NCBI RefSeq assembly: GCF_000374445.1
Contig: NZ_KB894408.1
Coordinates: forward strand, 213,760 to 277,759
Origin: Actinokineospora enzanensis DSM 44649
GTDB lineage: Bacteria > Actinomycetota > Actinomycetes > Mycobacteriales > Pseudonocardiaceae
Reading direction: 5' to 3'
Length of the DNA stretch: 64,000 nucleotides
The notes below the pieces were generated by a model. It was not told the origin of the DNA. It made no database searches and saw only the letters and a program-made list of their open reading frames with translations. This document shows positions 45,466-56,213 of the stretch, piece after piece. The position numbers and the translations under genes are program-made. Position 1 is the first letter of the stretch; every line of letters begins with the position of its first letter.

Positions 45466-46052
45466 AGCGCGCGGACCGCGGCGAGAAAACGTCGGATCAG
45501 CTCGGGGTCCTTGACGCCCCTGGCCGACTCGACCCCGCTGGACACGTCGACACCCCACGGCCGCGCGGCCCGCACCGCGTCGGCCACGTTGTCGGGATCG
45601 AGCCCACCGGCGAGCAGCCACCTGCCGGTGGGCTCGGTGTCCAGTGTGGAGAGATCCCACCGCTCCCCCGACCCGGCCGCGGGCGAGTCGAGCAGCAGCA
45701 TCTCCTCACCCCACGCACCGGTGTGGACATCGGTGTCGGGGGTATGCGCGGTCGCCCGGATCAGACGCTTCCCACTCAACTGATCGAAGGCCGCGTGCGG
45801 GTAGTCCCCGTGCAGCTGGATCATGTCCAGCCCGGCCGCCGCGGTCATCTCGGCGGCCTCGGCGGCGTCGATGTCCTTGAACACGCCCACGGTCACCACG
45901 CCGTCCGACACCTGCCCGGCCAGCTCCCGCGCCTCGGCGACGCCCACCTGCCGCGGACTCCTGGCGAACACGAACCCCACCGCGTCGGCCCCCGCGGCCA
46001 CGGCCACCGCCACGTCCGACGGCGTGCGCAGCCCACAGACCTTCACGAACAT
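45462..46052 (-). CDS. trpF: Phosphoribosylanthranilate isomerase TrpF
   Basis: The 196-residue protein begins 'M-F-V-K-V-C-G-L-R-T-P-S-D-V', with the catalytic Cys, and continues 'G-A-D-A-V-G-F-V-F-A-x-S-P-R', 'I-Q-L-H-G-D' and 'L-A-G-G-L-D-P-D-N-V', ending with 'G-V-D-V-S-S-G-V-E'. It catalyses the third step of tryptophan synthesis. It is isolated from other trp genes here. A TAGGCT box sits 7 bases before the ATG, suggesting a leaderless transcript. Confidence 0.93.
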   Translation of the reverse strand: MFVKVCGLRTPSDVAVAVAAGADAVGFVFARSPRQVGVAEARELAGQVSDGVVTVGVFKDIDAAEAAEMTAAAGLDMIQLHGDYPHAAFDQLSGKRLIRATAHTPDTDVHTGAWGEEMLLLDSPAAGSGERWDLSTLDTEPTGRWLLAGGLDPDNVADAVRAARPWGVDVSSGVESARGVKDPELIRRFLAAVRAL

Positions 46053-46059
46053 GCGCCCG

Positions 46060-46090
46060 AGCCTACCGACCCGGCGCCGAAGGTGAATCC
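46060..46090 (-). promoter_or_regulatory. Putative trpF promoter (leaderless)
   Basis: On the minus strand TAGGCT (46065-46060) lies 7 bases before the ATG, with a TTCACC-like -35 box about 16 bases upstream. The spacing would place the RNA start at or next to the start codon, a common actinobacterial arrangement. The -35 match is weak. Confidence 0.4.
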
Positions 46091-46148
46091 GGATTGCTTT
46101 TGGCCCCGCCCCGACCTGCGGGAACCCCCGTCCGGGACGTAACGTCTG

Positions 46149-47306
46149 TTGCTCGTGCGGCTCCTCCGGATTGTGCGCCACCCCCTGCTCCTGCTGACCG
46201 TGGCCGTCTGCGCCGTGGTCCTGACCGCGCACCCCGCGAGCGAGTCGGCCCTAGGCCTGCTCGGCGAGCTCGTGGGCCTGCTCACCGGCCTGCTCGCCCT
46301 CCAGCTGGGCATGCTCGGCGGCGCGCTGGTGTGCCGTGCGCGCGTGCACAAGGTCGTCATCGGCATCGGCACCCGCCTCGCCGACCGGACCACGCCCCGC
46401 CGCGTCCTGGTCCTGCGGGCGGTCCCGATCCTGCTGTCGGTCTCGGTCGGCCCAGGCCGCGCCCCGGCCCGGGTCCGCATGTGGGGCGCGGCCCTGTGCT
46501 CCGGCCTACTGGGAACGGCAACGGCCATCGGGGCGATCTGGTTGGCGTTCTCGGCCCAGACCGCCTTCTGCACGGGAGCGGCGTTGGGCTGCGCGGGCAG
46601 TGTCGGATACGCACTGTTCCCGCGACGGACCGCGGACTCGACCTCGACGGGGTGGCTGATCCTGCACCTGCTCCGGTTGACGGGGAGACGGGCGGAGCAG
46701 TTGGACGCGGCGCCGTTGGTGACGAGCGCGGTGGATGCCGTCCAGGACGGGAATCTCGAACGGGCCGCCGAGCTTGCCGGGCAGATCGCCGACGCTCATC
46801 CGACTCTGCGGACCGCCACCGCCGCGCGGATTCTCGTGTTGCAGGCACAGGGGCGGTACGCGGAGGCGTTGTTGTTGGCGATGGCGTTGGCCGGGGATCA
46901 CGAGCAGACGCCCGCCGAGGCGGCTGTGTCGTTCGCGGCGTTGGCGGGGTTGGCTTATGCGACCGTCGAGGCCGGGCAGTTGGAGGCGGAGATCGGGCTG
47001 GGGACCGCCGCCCAGGCGTTGGAGAACGCGGAGACGTTGGGGTATCCGGGGTACAAGCTGAACGGGTGCCGGGCTTTGCGGGAGCTGTTGTCGGGGAATG
47101 CCGATCGGGCGGTGGTGTTGGCCCGGTTGGCGGCGGACAGCGGGGATGACCGGTTGGGGCGGGCAGATGATCTGGCCACGTTGGCTCGGGCCTACATGGC
47201 GGCGGGGGACAACCGGGCGGCTCGGGCGGCCATCGAGGAGGCGGAGCATGTGGTGGCCTGGTGGCCGAGGGTGGCTGTCACGAGGGAACGGCTCGACCTC
47301 GGCTAG
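46149..47306 (+). CDS. Membrane protein with C-terminal TPR-like region
   Basis: The 385-residue protein has membrane helices near residues 12-28, 35-60, 85-100 and 105-150, followed by helical TPR-like repeats (A-A-E-L-A-G-Q-I-A-D-A-H-P, L-E-A-E-I-G-L-G-T-A-A-Q-A-L, A-R-A-A-I-E-E-A). The membrane half is M50-peptidase-like in hydrophobicity but has no HExxH. The start is TTG 46149 or GTG 46155; ribosome-site evidence is weak. Role unknown. Confidence 0.6.
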   Translation: MLVRLLRIVRHPLLLLTVAVCAVVLTAHPASESALGLLGELVGLLTGLLALQLGMLGGALVCRARVHKVVIGIGTRLADRTTPRRVLVLRAVPILLSVSVGPGRAPARVRMWGAALCSGLLGTATAIGAIWLAFSAQTAFCTGAALGCAGSVGYALFPRRTADSTSTGWLILHLLRLTGRRAEQLDAAPLVTSAVDAVQDGNLERAAELAGQIADAHPTLRTATAARILVLQAQGRYAEALLLAMALAGDHEQTPAEAAVSFAALAGLAYATVEAGQLEAEIGLGTAAQALENAETLGYPGYKLNGCRALRELLSGNADRAVVLARLAADSGDDRLGRADDLATLARAYMAAGDNRAARAAIEEAEHVVAWWPRVAVTRERLDLG

Positions 47307-47334
47307 CGGTGCGGCCGAAAGCGATGTGTCGGCG

Positions 47335-47382
47335 AATGCGGAAAGCCCCTGCCCGAGGATCCGGGCAGGGGCTTTCCGCATT
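47335..47382. terminator. Bidirectional transcription terminator
   Basis: A perfect 21-bp stem (47335-47355 with 47362-47382) and a 6-base loop lies between convergent genes, with A-rich and T-rich flanks on opposite sides. It is placed to stop both the membrane/TPR gene and glgP. Confidence 0.85.
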
Positions 47383-47386
47383 TCAA

Positions 47387-49924
47387 CTAGGCGAGGACGA
47401 CCTTCCCCAGCTCCGCCGGAGTGGCCAACAAGCCGTGCTTGGGCAGCACCCGGGCGGTGACCCCCAATGCTCCCGCGTGCGGCAGGGACAGCTCGGCGAG
47501 GTATTGCCCGCGTTCCCCGTGCCGCATGACCGCGGTCACCACGTCCGACAGCTCGTCCGTGTCGCCGACCCGACCCACGACAGCCTGCACCTCGACGTCA
47601 TCCGGCCCCAGCCCGGCGAGATCCACACTGGCCCGGACCAGAACCCGGTCCCCGATCACCGGCGTGTGCCCCTCCTCCAGTTCGAGTTCGCAGTCCACCA
47701 CCCGAACCTGAGCCCAGGACCCGCCCAGCCGGTTCCGATACTCGGCCAGGTCCTTGGCGACCCGGAAATCGTCGGACTGGGCAAGCGCATTGGCGGTGGC
47801 CGCGGGCGCATAAGCCGATTCCACGTACTCACGCACCATCCGCGAAGCCTGGATGCGCGGACCCAACGAGGCCAACGTGTGTCGCACCATCGACATCCAC
47901 CGGGCCGGAACGCCGCTCCCGTCCCGGTCGTAGTACAAAGGCGCCACCTGCGACCCCAGCAGCTCGTACAACGCGGCCGCCTCCAGGTCGTCCCGCCGGA
48001 CGGGATCCGGGACGCCGTCGGCGGTCGGGATGGCCCATCCGTTGCTGCCGTCGTAGAACTCGTCCCACCAGCCGTCGCGGATGGACAGGTTCAGGCCGCC
48101 GTTCAGCGCCGCCTTCATGCCGGAGGTGCCGCACGCCTCCAACGGGCGCATGGGGTTGTTCAGCCAGACATCGCAGCCCCAGTACAGGTAGCGGGCCATC
48201 GACATGTCGTAGTCCGGCAGGAACACGATCCGGTGGCGGACGGCGGGATCGTCGGCGAACCGGACGATCTGCTGGATCAGGGCCTTTCCGCCGTCGTCCG
48301 CCGGGTGCGACTTGCCTGCCACCACCAGCTGCACCGGCCGTTCCGAGTGCAGCAGCAACGCGCGCAGACGATCCGCGTCGCGGAGCATCAGGGTGAGGCG
48401 CTTGTAGGTCGGGACGCGGCGGGCGAAGCCGACGGTCAGGACGTTCGGGTCGAAGATCGAGTCGGTCCAGTTCAGCTCAAGGGCCGACGCGCCGCGCTGC
48501 AGCCAGGCGGCGCGGACGCGGCGGCGGACCTCCTCCACCAGGCGCATGCGCAGGCCGCAGCGAAGCTCCCACAGGCGCGCGTCGGTGACCGAGTCGTCGA
48601 ACTGCTCGTAGCCCTCGTCCTGCGGGTCGCCGATGACGGCCGTGATCTCGCGGGCCGCCCAGGTGGGGCCGTGCACGCCGTTGGTCACCGAGGAGATCGG
48701 GACCTCGTCGGTGTCGAAGCCCGGCCACAGGCCGCCGAACATCTCCCGGCTGACCGCGCCGTGCAGCCGCGAGACGCCGTTGGCGCGCTGGGCCAGGCGC
48801 AGGCCCATGTGGGCCATGTTGAACATGCCCGCGTTCTCCTCCGCGCCCATCGCCAGGACGCGGCGCAGGTCGATGCCGGGCAGCAGCGTGCCGTCGCCGA
48901 AGTAGTGCTGCACCAGGTCGACCGGGAAGCGGTCGATGCCCGCCGGGACCGGGGTGTGGGTGGTGAACACCGTGCCCGCGCGCACCGCCGACAGGGCCTG
49001 GTCGAAGTCGAGGCCCTGCCCGGACACCAGCTCGCGCAGCCGCTCCAGGCCCAGGAACCCGGCGTGGCCCTCGTTGGTGTGGAACACCTCCGGCTGCGGC
49101 ACGCCGGTCAGCTCGCAGTACGTGCGTACCGCGCGGACACCGCCCACGCCCGCGAGGATCTCCTGGCGGATGCGGTGGTCCTGGTCGCCGCCGTACAGCC
49201 GGTCGGTGACGCCGCGCAGGTCGTCGGCGTTCTCCTCGATGTCCGAGTCGAGCAGCAGCAGCGGCACGCGCCCCACCTGCGCGCGCCAGATCCGCGCGCG
49301 CAGCACCCGGCCACCCGGCATGGAGACGTGCACCAGGATCGGCGCGCCGGACGGTTCCGTCAGTGGCACCAGCGGCAGGCCGTTCGGGTCGATCACCGGG
49401 TAGTGCTCCACCTGCCAGCCGTCCAGCGACAGCGACTGGCGGAAGTAGCCGGAGCGGTAGAGCAGGCCGACGCCGATCAGCGGCACACCCAGGTCGGAGG
49501 CCGCCTTGAGGTGGTCGCCCGCGAGCACGCCGAGGCCGCCGGAGTAGTTCGGCAGCGCCTCGGTGACGCCGAACTCCATGGAGAAGTAGGCGATGGACCC
49601 GGGCAGCCGGGTGCCGTTGTCGCCGCCGTGCCGCTGGTACCAGCGCGGCTCCTCCAGGTAGCGGCGCAGGTCGTCGGCCACCTCCGCGACACGCCCGAGG
49701 AACTCCGGGTCGCCCGCGAGGTGCTCCAGCCGTCCGGCGGGCACCTGGGCGAGCAGGTGCAGCGGGTCGCCGCCGACCCGCTCCCAGATGCCGCGGTCGA
49801 CCGCGGCGAACAGGTCCTGCGTTGGCGGGTGCCACGTCCAGCGCAGGTTCGTGGCGAGGACGCCCAGATCGGCGAGCGGCTCGGGGAGCCCGGCGCGGAC
49901 GGTGAATCGACGTACGGCTTTCAC
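47387..49924 (-). CDS. glgP: Alpha-glucan phosphorylase GlgP
   Basis: About 845 residues from GTG 49924. It has the GT35 phosphorylase N-terminal DUF3417-type domain ('L-A-T-N-L-R-W-T-W-H'), 'S-M-E-F-G-V-T-E-A-L-P-N-Y-S-G-G-L-G-V-L-A-G-D-H', 'H-T-N-E-G-H-A-G-F', 'V-G-F-A-R-R-V-P-T-Y-K-R' and the PLP-binding 'C-G-T-S-G-M-K-A-A-L-N-G'. It removes glucose-1-phosphate from glycogen or maltodextrins and could recycle GlgE products. It is divergent from glgE. Confidence 0.93.
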   Translation of the reverse strand: MKAVRRFTVRAGLPEPLADLGVLATNLRWTWHPPTQDLFAAVDRGIWERVGGDPLHLLAQVPAGRLEHLAGDPEFLGRVAEVADDLRRYLEEPRWYQRHGGDNGTRLPGSIAYFSMEFGVTEALPNYSGGLGVLAGDHLKAASDLGVPLIGVGLLYRSGYFRQSLSLDGWQVEHYPVIDPNGLPLVPLTEPSGAPILVHVSMPGGRVLRARIWRAQVGRVPLLLLDSDIEENADDLRGVTDRLYGGDQDHRIRQEILAGVGGVRAVRTYCELTGVPQPEVFHTNEGHAGFLGLERLRELVSGQGLDFDQALSAVRAGTVFTTHTPVPAGIDRFPVDLVQHYFGDGTLLPGIDLRRVLAMGAEENAGMFNMAHMGLRLAQRANGVSRLHGAVSREMFGGLWPGFDTDEVPISSVTNGVHGPTWAAREITAVIGDPQDEGYEQFDDSVTDARLWELRCGLRMRLVEEVRRRVRAAWLQRGASALELNWTDSIFDPNVLTVGFARRVPTYKRLTLMLRDADRLRALLLHSERPVQLVVAGKSHPADDGGKALIQQIVRFADDPAVRHRIVFLPDYDMSMARYLYWGCDVWLNNPMRPLEACGTSGMKAALNGGLNLSIRDGWWDEFYDGSNGWAIPTADGVPDPVRRDDLEAAALYELLGSQVAPLYYDRDGSGVPARWMSMVRHTLASLGPRIQASRMVREYVESAYAPAATANALAQSDDFRVAKDLAEYRNRLGGSWAQVRVVDCELELEEGHTPVIGDRVLVRASVDLAGLGPDDVEVQAVVGRVGDTDELSDVVTAVMRHGERGQYLAELSLPHAGALGVTARVLPKHGLLATPAELGKVVLA

Positions 49925-50314
49925 GGGATCCGACCCTACTGGCCTGCCTGGATCGAGCAAGCCGTGTGCGTCGCCGCCGCGCCGCACGAGCGAAGATCGT
50001 CGCTGGTCGACGCGGGTGCCGCGGGCCGGAAACTGGTCGGATTGTCGCCGGGCGTCCGACCACACGGGAGTGTCGCGGCGCAGCGATCGGGTGAATGCCC
50101 GGTGCCCGGGCGGAGTCGGGATGGCGGTTTCGCGAAGGCCGGGTGACAGTTCTCCCGACCGGGGCGGTTCCCTTCGTCCCGCGGTGGGTACGTCTGCTAG
50201 TGGTCACCCGAACGGGGGCCCGCGCGCCGACACCCGCCGGAGGCCACCGGTGGCGTGCCGGGACGCACCAGGCAGACTGACGGCAGACACCCGCGACGGG
50301 AAGGAGCCGGACCG
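49925..50314. promoter_or_regulatory. Divergent glgP-glgE control region
   Basis: On the minus strand TTGCTC (49960-49955) and TAGGGT (49938-49933) are 16 bases apart, and TAGGGT is 8 bases before the glgP GTG, so the glgP mRNA may be leaderless. For glgE, AAGGAG lies about 7 bases before the GTG at 50315. The 390-base gap has no credible ORF and no obvious operator. Confidence 0.5.
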
Positions 50315-52282
50315 GTGAGCGGTCGGCTGGGTATCGACGACGTCTCCCCGATCGTGTCCTGCGGTCGGTATCCGGGCAAAGCCGTTGTGGGTGAACACAT
50401 CCCCATCGGGGCGACCGTCTGGCGGGAGGGTCACGACGCGGTGGCCGCCACGGTCAGCTGGCGCGGCCCGCACGACGGCAAGGCCCGCCGCACCCGGATG
50501 CGCCCCGAAGGTGTGGGCCTGGACCGGTTCGCGGCCACGATCGTGCCGGACGCCGAGGGCCTGTGGACCTTCCGGGTGGACGCGTGGAGCGACCCGTGGG
50601 CCACCTGGACGCACACGGTCGAGGTGAAGGTGGCCGCCGGGCAGCAGGCCGACGAGCTGGCCAACGACCTGGAGGCCGGGGCGCGGCTGCTGGAGCGGGT
50701 GGGCCGCAGGCCGGACCGCAGCGCCGAGCGCAAGCTGCTGGTGTCCGCGGCGCGCGCGCTGCGCGACGAGACGATGCCGCTGTCCGCGCGGATCGCCGAG
50801 GCGCTGTCGGACTCCGCCCGTCGGGTGATGTCCGAGCATCCGGTGCGCGAGCTGGTCACCAAGGGCAAGTCCCTGCAGCTGTGGGTGGACCGCAGGACCG
50901 CGCTGTACGGCTCCTGGTACGAGCTGTTCCCCCGCTCGACCGGCGGTGTCGACACCGAGGGCAAGCCGGTGCACGGCACGTTCAAGACCGCCACCAGGGA
51001 GCTCGACCGGGTCGCGGCCATGGGCTTCGACGTGGTCTACCTGCCGCCGATTCACCCGATCGGCGAGGACAACCGCAAGGGCCCGAACAACTCCGTCGAC
51101 TCCAAGCCCGGCGACGTCGGCTCCACCTGGGCGATCGGCTCCTCCGACGGCGGCCACGACGCCATCCACACGCGGCTCGGCACGTTCGCCGACTTCGACG
51201 CCTTCGTGGCCCGCGCGCGCGAGCTGGACATGGAGGTGGCGCTGGACTTCGCGCTGCAGTGCGCGCCGGACCACCCGTGGGTGATCAAGCACCCGGACTG
51301 GTTCACCACCCGCCCGGACGGCACGATCGCCTACGCGGAGAACCCGCCGAAGAAGTACCAGGACATCTACCCGATCAACTTCGACAACGACCCGGAGGGC
51401 CTCTACGCGGAGGTGCTGCGGATCCTGCTGTTCTGGGTGGACCGCGGCGTCCGGGTGTTCCGAGTGGACAACCCGCACACCAAGCCGCCGGACTTCTGGG
51501 AGTGGACGATCCGCCAGGTCAAGGCGGTGGCGCCGGACGTGCTGTTCCTGTCCGAGGCGTTCACCCGCCCGGCCCGGCTGTACGGGCTGGCGAAGCTCGG
51601 GTTCACCCAGTCCTACACGTACTTCACCTGGCGCACGGCCAAGCAGGAGCTGGTCGACTTCGGTGTGGAGCTGGTCGAGCACGCCGACGAGGCGCGGCCG
51701 AACCTGTTCGTGAACACCCCGGACATCCTGCACGAGTCGCTGCAGCACGGCGGCCCGGCGATGTTCGCGATCCGCGCCGCGCTCGCCGCCACGCTGTCGC
51801 CGACCTGGGGTGTGTACTCGGGTTTCGAGCTGTACGAGCACGAGGCGGTGCGGCCGGGCAGTGAGGAGTACCTGAACTCGGAGAAGTACGAGCTACGCCC
51901 GCGGGACTACGCGCGCGCGCTCGCCGAGGGCCGGTCGCTGCAACCGTGGCTGACCCGGCTGAACGCGATCCGCAGGGCTCACCCGGCATTGCAGCAGCTG
52001 CGCACGTTGCGCTTCCACCATGTGGACAACGACGCGCTGCTCGCGTTCTCCAAGACCGACCCGGGTACCGGTGACACGGTCGTGTGTGTGGTGACGCTGG
52101 ACCCGAACTCGGTGCAGGACGGCATGTTGTGGCTGGACCTGGACGCGCTCGGGCTGTCCGCGGACCGCGCACACGTGGCCTACGACGAGGTGACCGGGCA
52201 GACTTGGCAGTGGAGCGGGGCGAACTACGTGCGCCTCGACCCGTGGTCCGCGGTGGCCCACATCGTCCACATTCGACGGTGA
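50315..52282 (+). CDS. glgE: Alpha-1,4-glucan:maltose-1-phosphate maltosyltransferase GlgE
   Basis: The 655-residue protein has an N-terminal beta domain, the GlgE helical insert, and a GH13 barrel with 'Y-E-L-F-P-R-S', '[10 protein letters not shown]', '[10 protein letters not shown]' (nucleophile Asp) and 'L-S-E-A-F-T-R-P' (acid Glu). The 'N-N-S-V' and K-containing phosphate loop is retained. It transfers maltosyl units from alpha-maltose-1-phosphate to linear alpha-glucan and releases phosphate. The neighbours treS, mak and glgB complete the pathway. Confidence 0.95.
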   Translation: MSGRLGIDDVSPIVSCGRYPGKAVVGEHIPIGATVWREGHDAVAATVSWRGPHDGKARRTRMRPEGVGLDRFAATIVPDAEGLWTFRVDAWSDPWATWTHTVEVKVAAGQQADELANDLEAGARLLERVGRRPDRSAERKLLVSAARALRDETMPLSARIAEALSDSARRVMSEHPVRELVTKGKSLQLWVDRRTALYGSWYELFPRSTGGVDTEGKPVHGTFKTATRELDRVAAMGFDVVYLPPIHPIGEDNRKGPNNSVDSKPGDVGSTWAIGSSDGGHDAIHTRLGTFADFDAFVARARELDMEVALDFALQCAPDHPWVIKHPDWFTTRPDGTIAYAENPPKKYQDIYPINFDNDPEGLYAEVLRILLFWVDRGVRVFRVDNPHTKPPDFWEWTIRQVKAVAPDVLFLSEAFTRPARLYGLAKLGFTQSYTYFTWRTAKQELVDFGVELVEHADEARPNLFVNTPDILHESLQHGGPAMFAIRAALAATLSPTWGVYSGFELYEHEAVRPGSEEYLNSEKYELRPRDYARALAEGRSLQPWLTRLNAIRRAHPALQQLRTLRFHHVDNDALLAFSKTDPGTGDTVVCVVTLDPNSVQDGMLWLDLDALGLSADRAHVAYDEVTGQTWQWSGANYVRLDPWSAVAHIVHIRR

Positions 52283-52507
52283 CGCGCGATCGTGATCGTC
52301 TTCGACGCGTGAAACCCGGGCCGGGGTGGTATTCCTCTGAAGGGTGCCTACGGACATCACCGGGGCCCGCGGGGGTCGCCGGGCACACCGGACGCCCGCG
52401 CGGCGACGGGGAGACCGGCAGGTCGGACAGGGGTCGCGCCTGCACGGAGCGGTAGGCCGGGGCAGCTCAGGCGGACCGACAGCGACGACGGTGACGGGGC
52501 GAGGAGC

Positions 52508-54303
<1,796 letters not shown>

Positions 54304-54307
<4 letters not shown>

Positions 54308-55659
54308 GCACCCGACCCCTGGACGCCGTGGAGTCCCTGGCGGACGACCTCCGGACCTGGCTGCCCGCGCAGCGCTGGTTCGCGGCGAAGGGGCGGGAGA
54401 TCACCTCGGTGCGGGTCGAGCGCGCGGCCCCGGTCACCGACGGCGACCCGGCGCTGGTGCACGCGCTCGTGCTCGCCGACGGGGAGCGCTACCAGCTGCT
54501 GTTCGGCATCCGCGCGGAGGTGCCCGAGCACCTGCGGCCCGCGGTCGTGGGCAGGCTCGACGACGCGTACGTCTACGAGGCGGCGCAGGACCCGGACCTG
54601 GTGGCGGGGCTGCTCGACCTGCTCGCCGCCGGGTCGGACGCGGGCGGCCTGGACTGGCGGCCGGAGCCCGGGGTCGCGCTGACCACCGGGCTGCGGGCGC
54701 GGCCGATCGGCGTGGAGCAGAGCAACTCGTCGATCGTGTTCGGCGAGCACTACATCCTCAAGCTCTACCGCCGACCGGCGCCCGGCCCCAACCGGGACGT
54801 CGACCTGCACCGGGCCCTGGTCCGGGCGGGCAGCGCGCAGGTGGCCGAGCCGGTCGCGACGGTGACCATGGCCGAGGACGCGGGAGGCACGACGCTCGGC
54901 TTCGCGCAGCGCTTCCTCGGCGACGCCGTGGAGGGCTGGGCGACCGCCACGGCCAGCGTGCGGGACCTGCTGGCGGAGGCCGACCTGCACGCGGGCGAGG
55001 TCGGCGGCGACTTCGCGGGCGAGGCGGAACGGCTCGGCGCCGCGGTGGCCCGCGTGCACGTCGACCTGGCCACCGCGCTGGGCACGCGCACGGTAGGCCC
55101 GGCGGGCATCGCCGCCGAGCTGGTGGGCATGCACCGCAGGCTGGACGCGGTCCTCGACGACGTGCCCGGGCTGCGCGCGGACGAACCCGCGCTGCGGTCG
55201 GCCTTCGACGCGATGGCCGACCTGCCCGGCATGGCCGTGCAGCACGTGCACGGCGACCTGCACCTTGGCCAGGTACTCCGTACGGCCGCGGGCTGGGTGC
55301 TGATCGACTTCGAGGGCGAGCCCGCCGCCGCGCCCGCGGAACGGCTGCTGCCGCGCTCGCCGCTGCGGGACGTGGCCGGGATGCTGCGCTCGTTCGACTA
55401 CGCCGCGCTGCACCTGCTGGCGGGCGAGGAACCCGACCACCAGCGGCTCACCCGGGCCGCCGAGTGGGCCGACCGCAACCGCGCCGCGTTCTGTGCGGGC
55501 TACGCGTCGGTGGGCGACGACCCGCTGGCGAACCCGGTGCTGCTGCGGGCTTTCGAGCTGGACAAGGCGGTGTACGAGGTCGGCTACGAGCACCGCAACC
55601 GGCCGGACTGGGTGCCCATCCCGCTGGCCGCGATCCGCCGGACCCCGGCGAATCGGTGA
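54304..55659 (+). CDS. mak: Maltokinase Mak (Pep2)
   Basis: The 451-residue protein has the N-terminal cap ([12 protein letters not shown]), the kinase core '[12 protein letters not shown]' and 'V-L-I-D-F-E-G-E-P', and the C-terminal helices typical of aminoglycoside phosphotransferase-like maltokinases. It makes maltose-1-phosphate from maltose and ATP. It overlaps treS by four bases (GTGA). Together they supply GlgE. Confidence 0.93.
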
Positions 55660-55766
55660 TTGCGACTTTTAGGCAGTACGAGTTTCGGGTATTCGGAAAC
55701 GTGGTTAGCCTGATCGAGAACACCGGTTCGCCAGGAGGCGCCAGGACCAGGATCGGGGTGTCGGGC

Positions 55767-56207
55767 ATGCGTATCTCGGATGTGTTGCGCGCCAAGGGGG
55801 CCGAGGTGGCCACCGTGGCACCGGGCGCGAGCGTGGTCGACCTGGTCGCCGCGCTGGTCCGGCACAACGTCGGCGCGCTGGTCGTGACGACCGGCGGCGG
55901 CGCGGCGGACCCGGTCATGGGGATCGTGTCCGAACGCGACGTCGTGCACGCGCTCGGTGAGCTCGGCGCGGCCGCGCTGGAATGGACCGTGGAACAGCTG
56001 ATGAGCAGGCAGGTGCTCACCTGCAGGCCGGAGGACAACGTCGACGGCCTGGCCAGCACCATGACCGAGCAGCGGATCCGGCACGTGCCGGTGCTCGACG
56101 ACGGCGCCCTGGTGGGGATCGTGAGCATCGGCGACGTCGTCAAGAGCCACATAAGCCAGCTGGAAGCCGACCGCGACCAGCTCCATTCCTACATAGCCCA
56201 GGGTTGA
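55767..56207 (+). CDS. CBS-domain protein
   Basis: The 146-residue protein is a pair of CBS motifs: 'M-R-I-S-D-V-L', 'V-V-D-L-V-A-A-L-V-R-H-N-V-G-A-L-V-V' with 'G-I-V-S-E-R-D-V-V', and later 'M-T-E-Q-R-I-R-H-V-P-V-L' with 'G-I-V-S-I-G-D-V-V-K'. CBS pairs bind adenosine nucleotides. It ends six bases before glgB, so it may report energy state to glycogen synthesis. The ATG is preferred because MRISDVL is the typical start; an upstream in-frame extension exists. Confidence 0.78.
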   Translation: MRISDVLRAKGAEVATVAPGASVVDLVAALVRHNVGALVVTTGGGAADPVMGIVSERDVVHALGELGAAALEWTVEQLMSRQVLTCRPEDNVDGLASTMTEQRIRHVPVLDDGALVGIVSIGDVVKSHISQLEADRDQLHSYIAQG

Positions 56208-56213
56208 TTCCTC

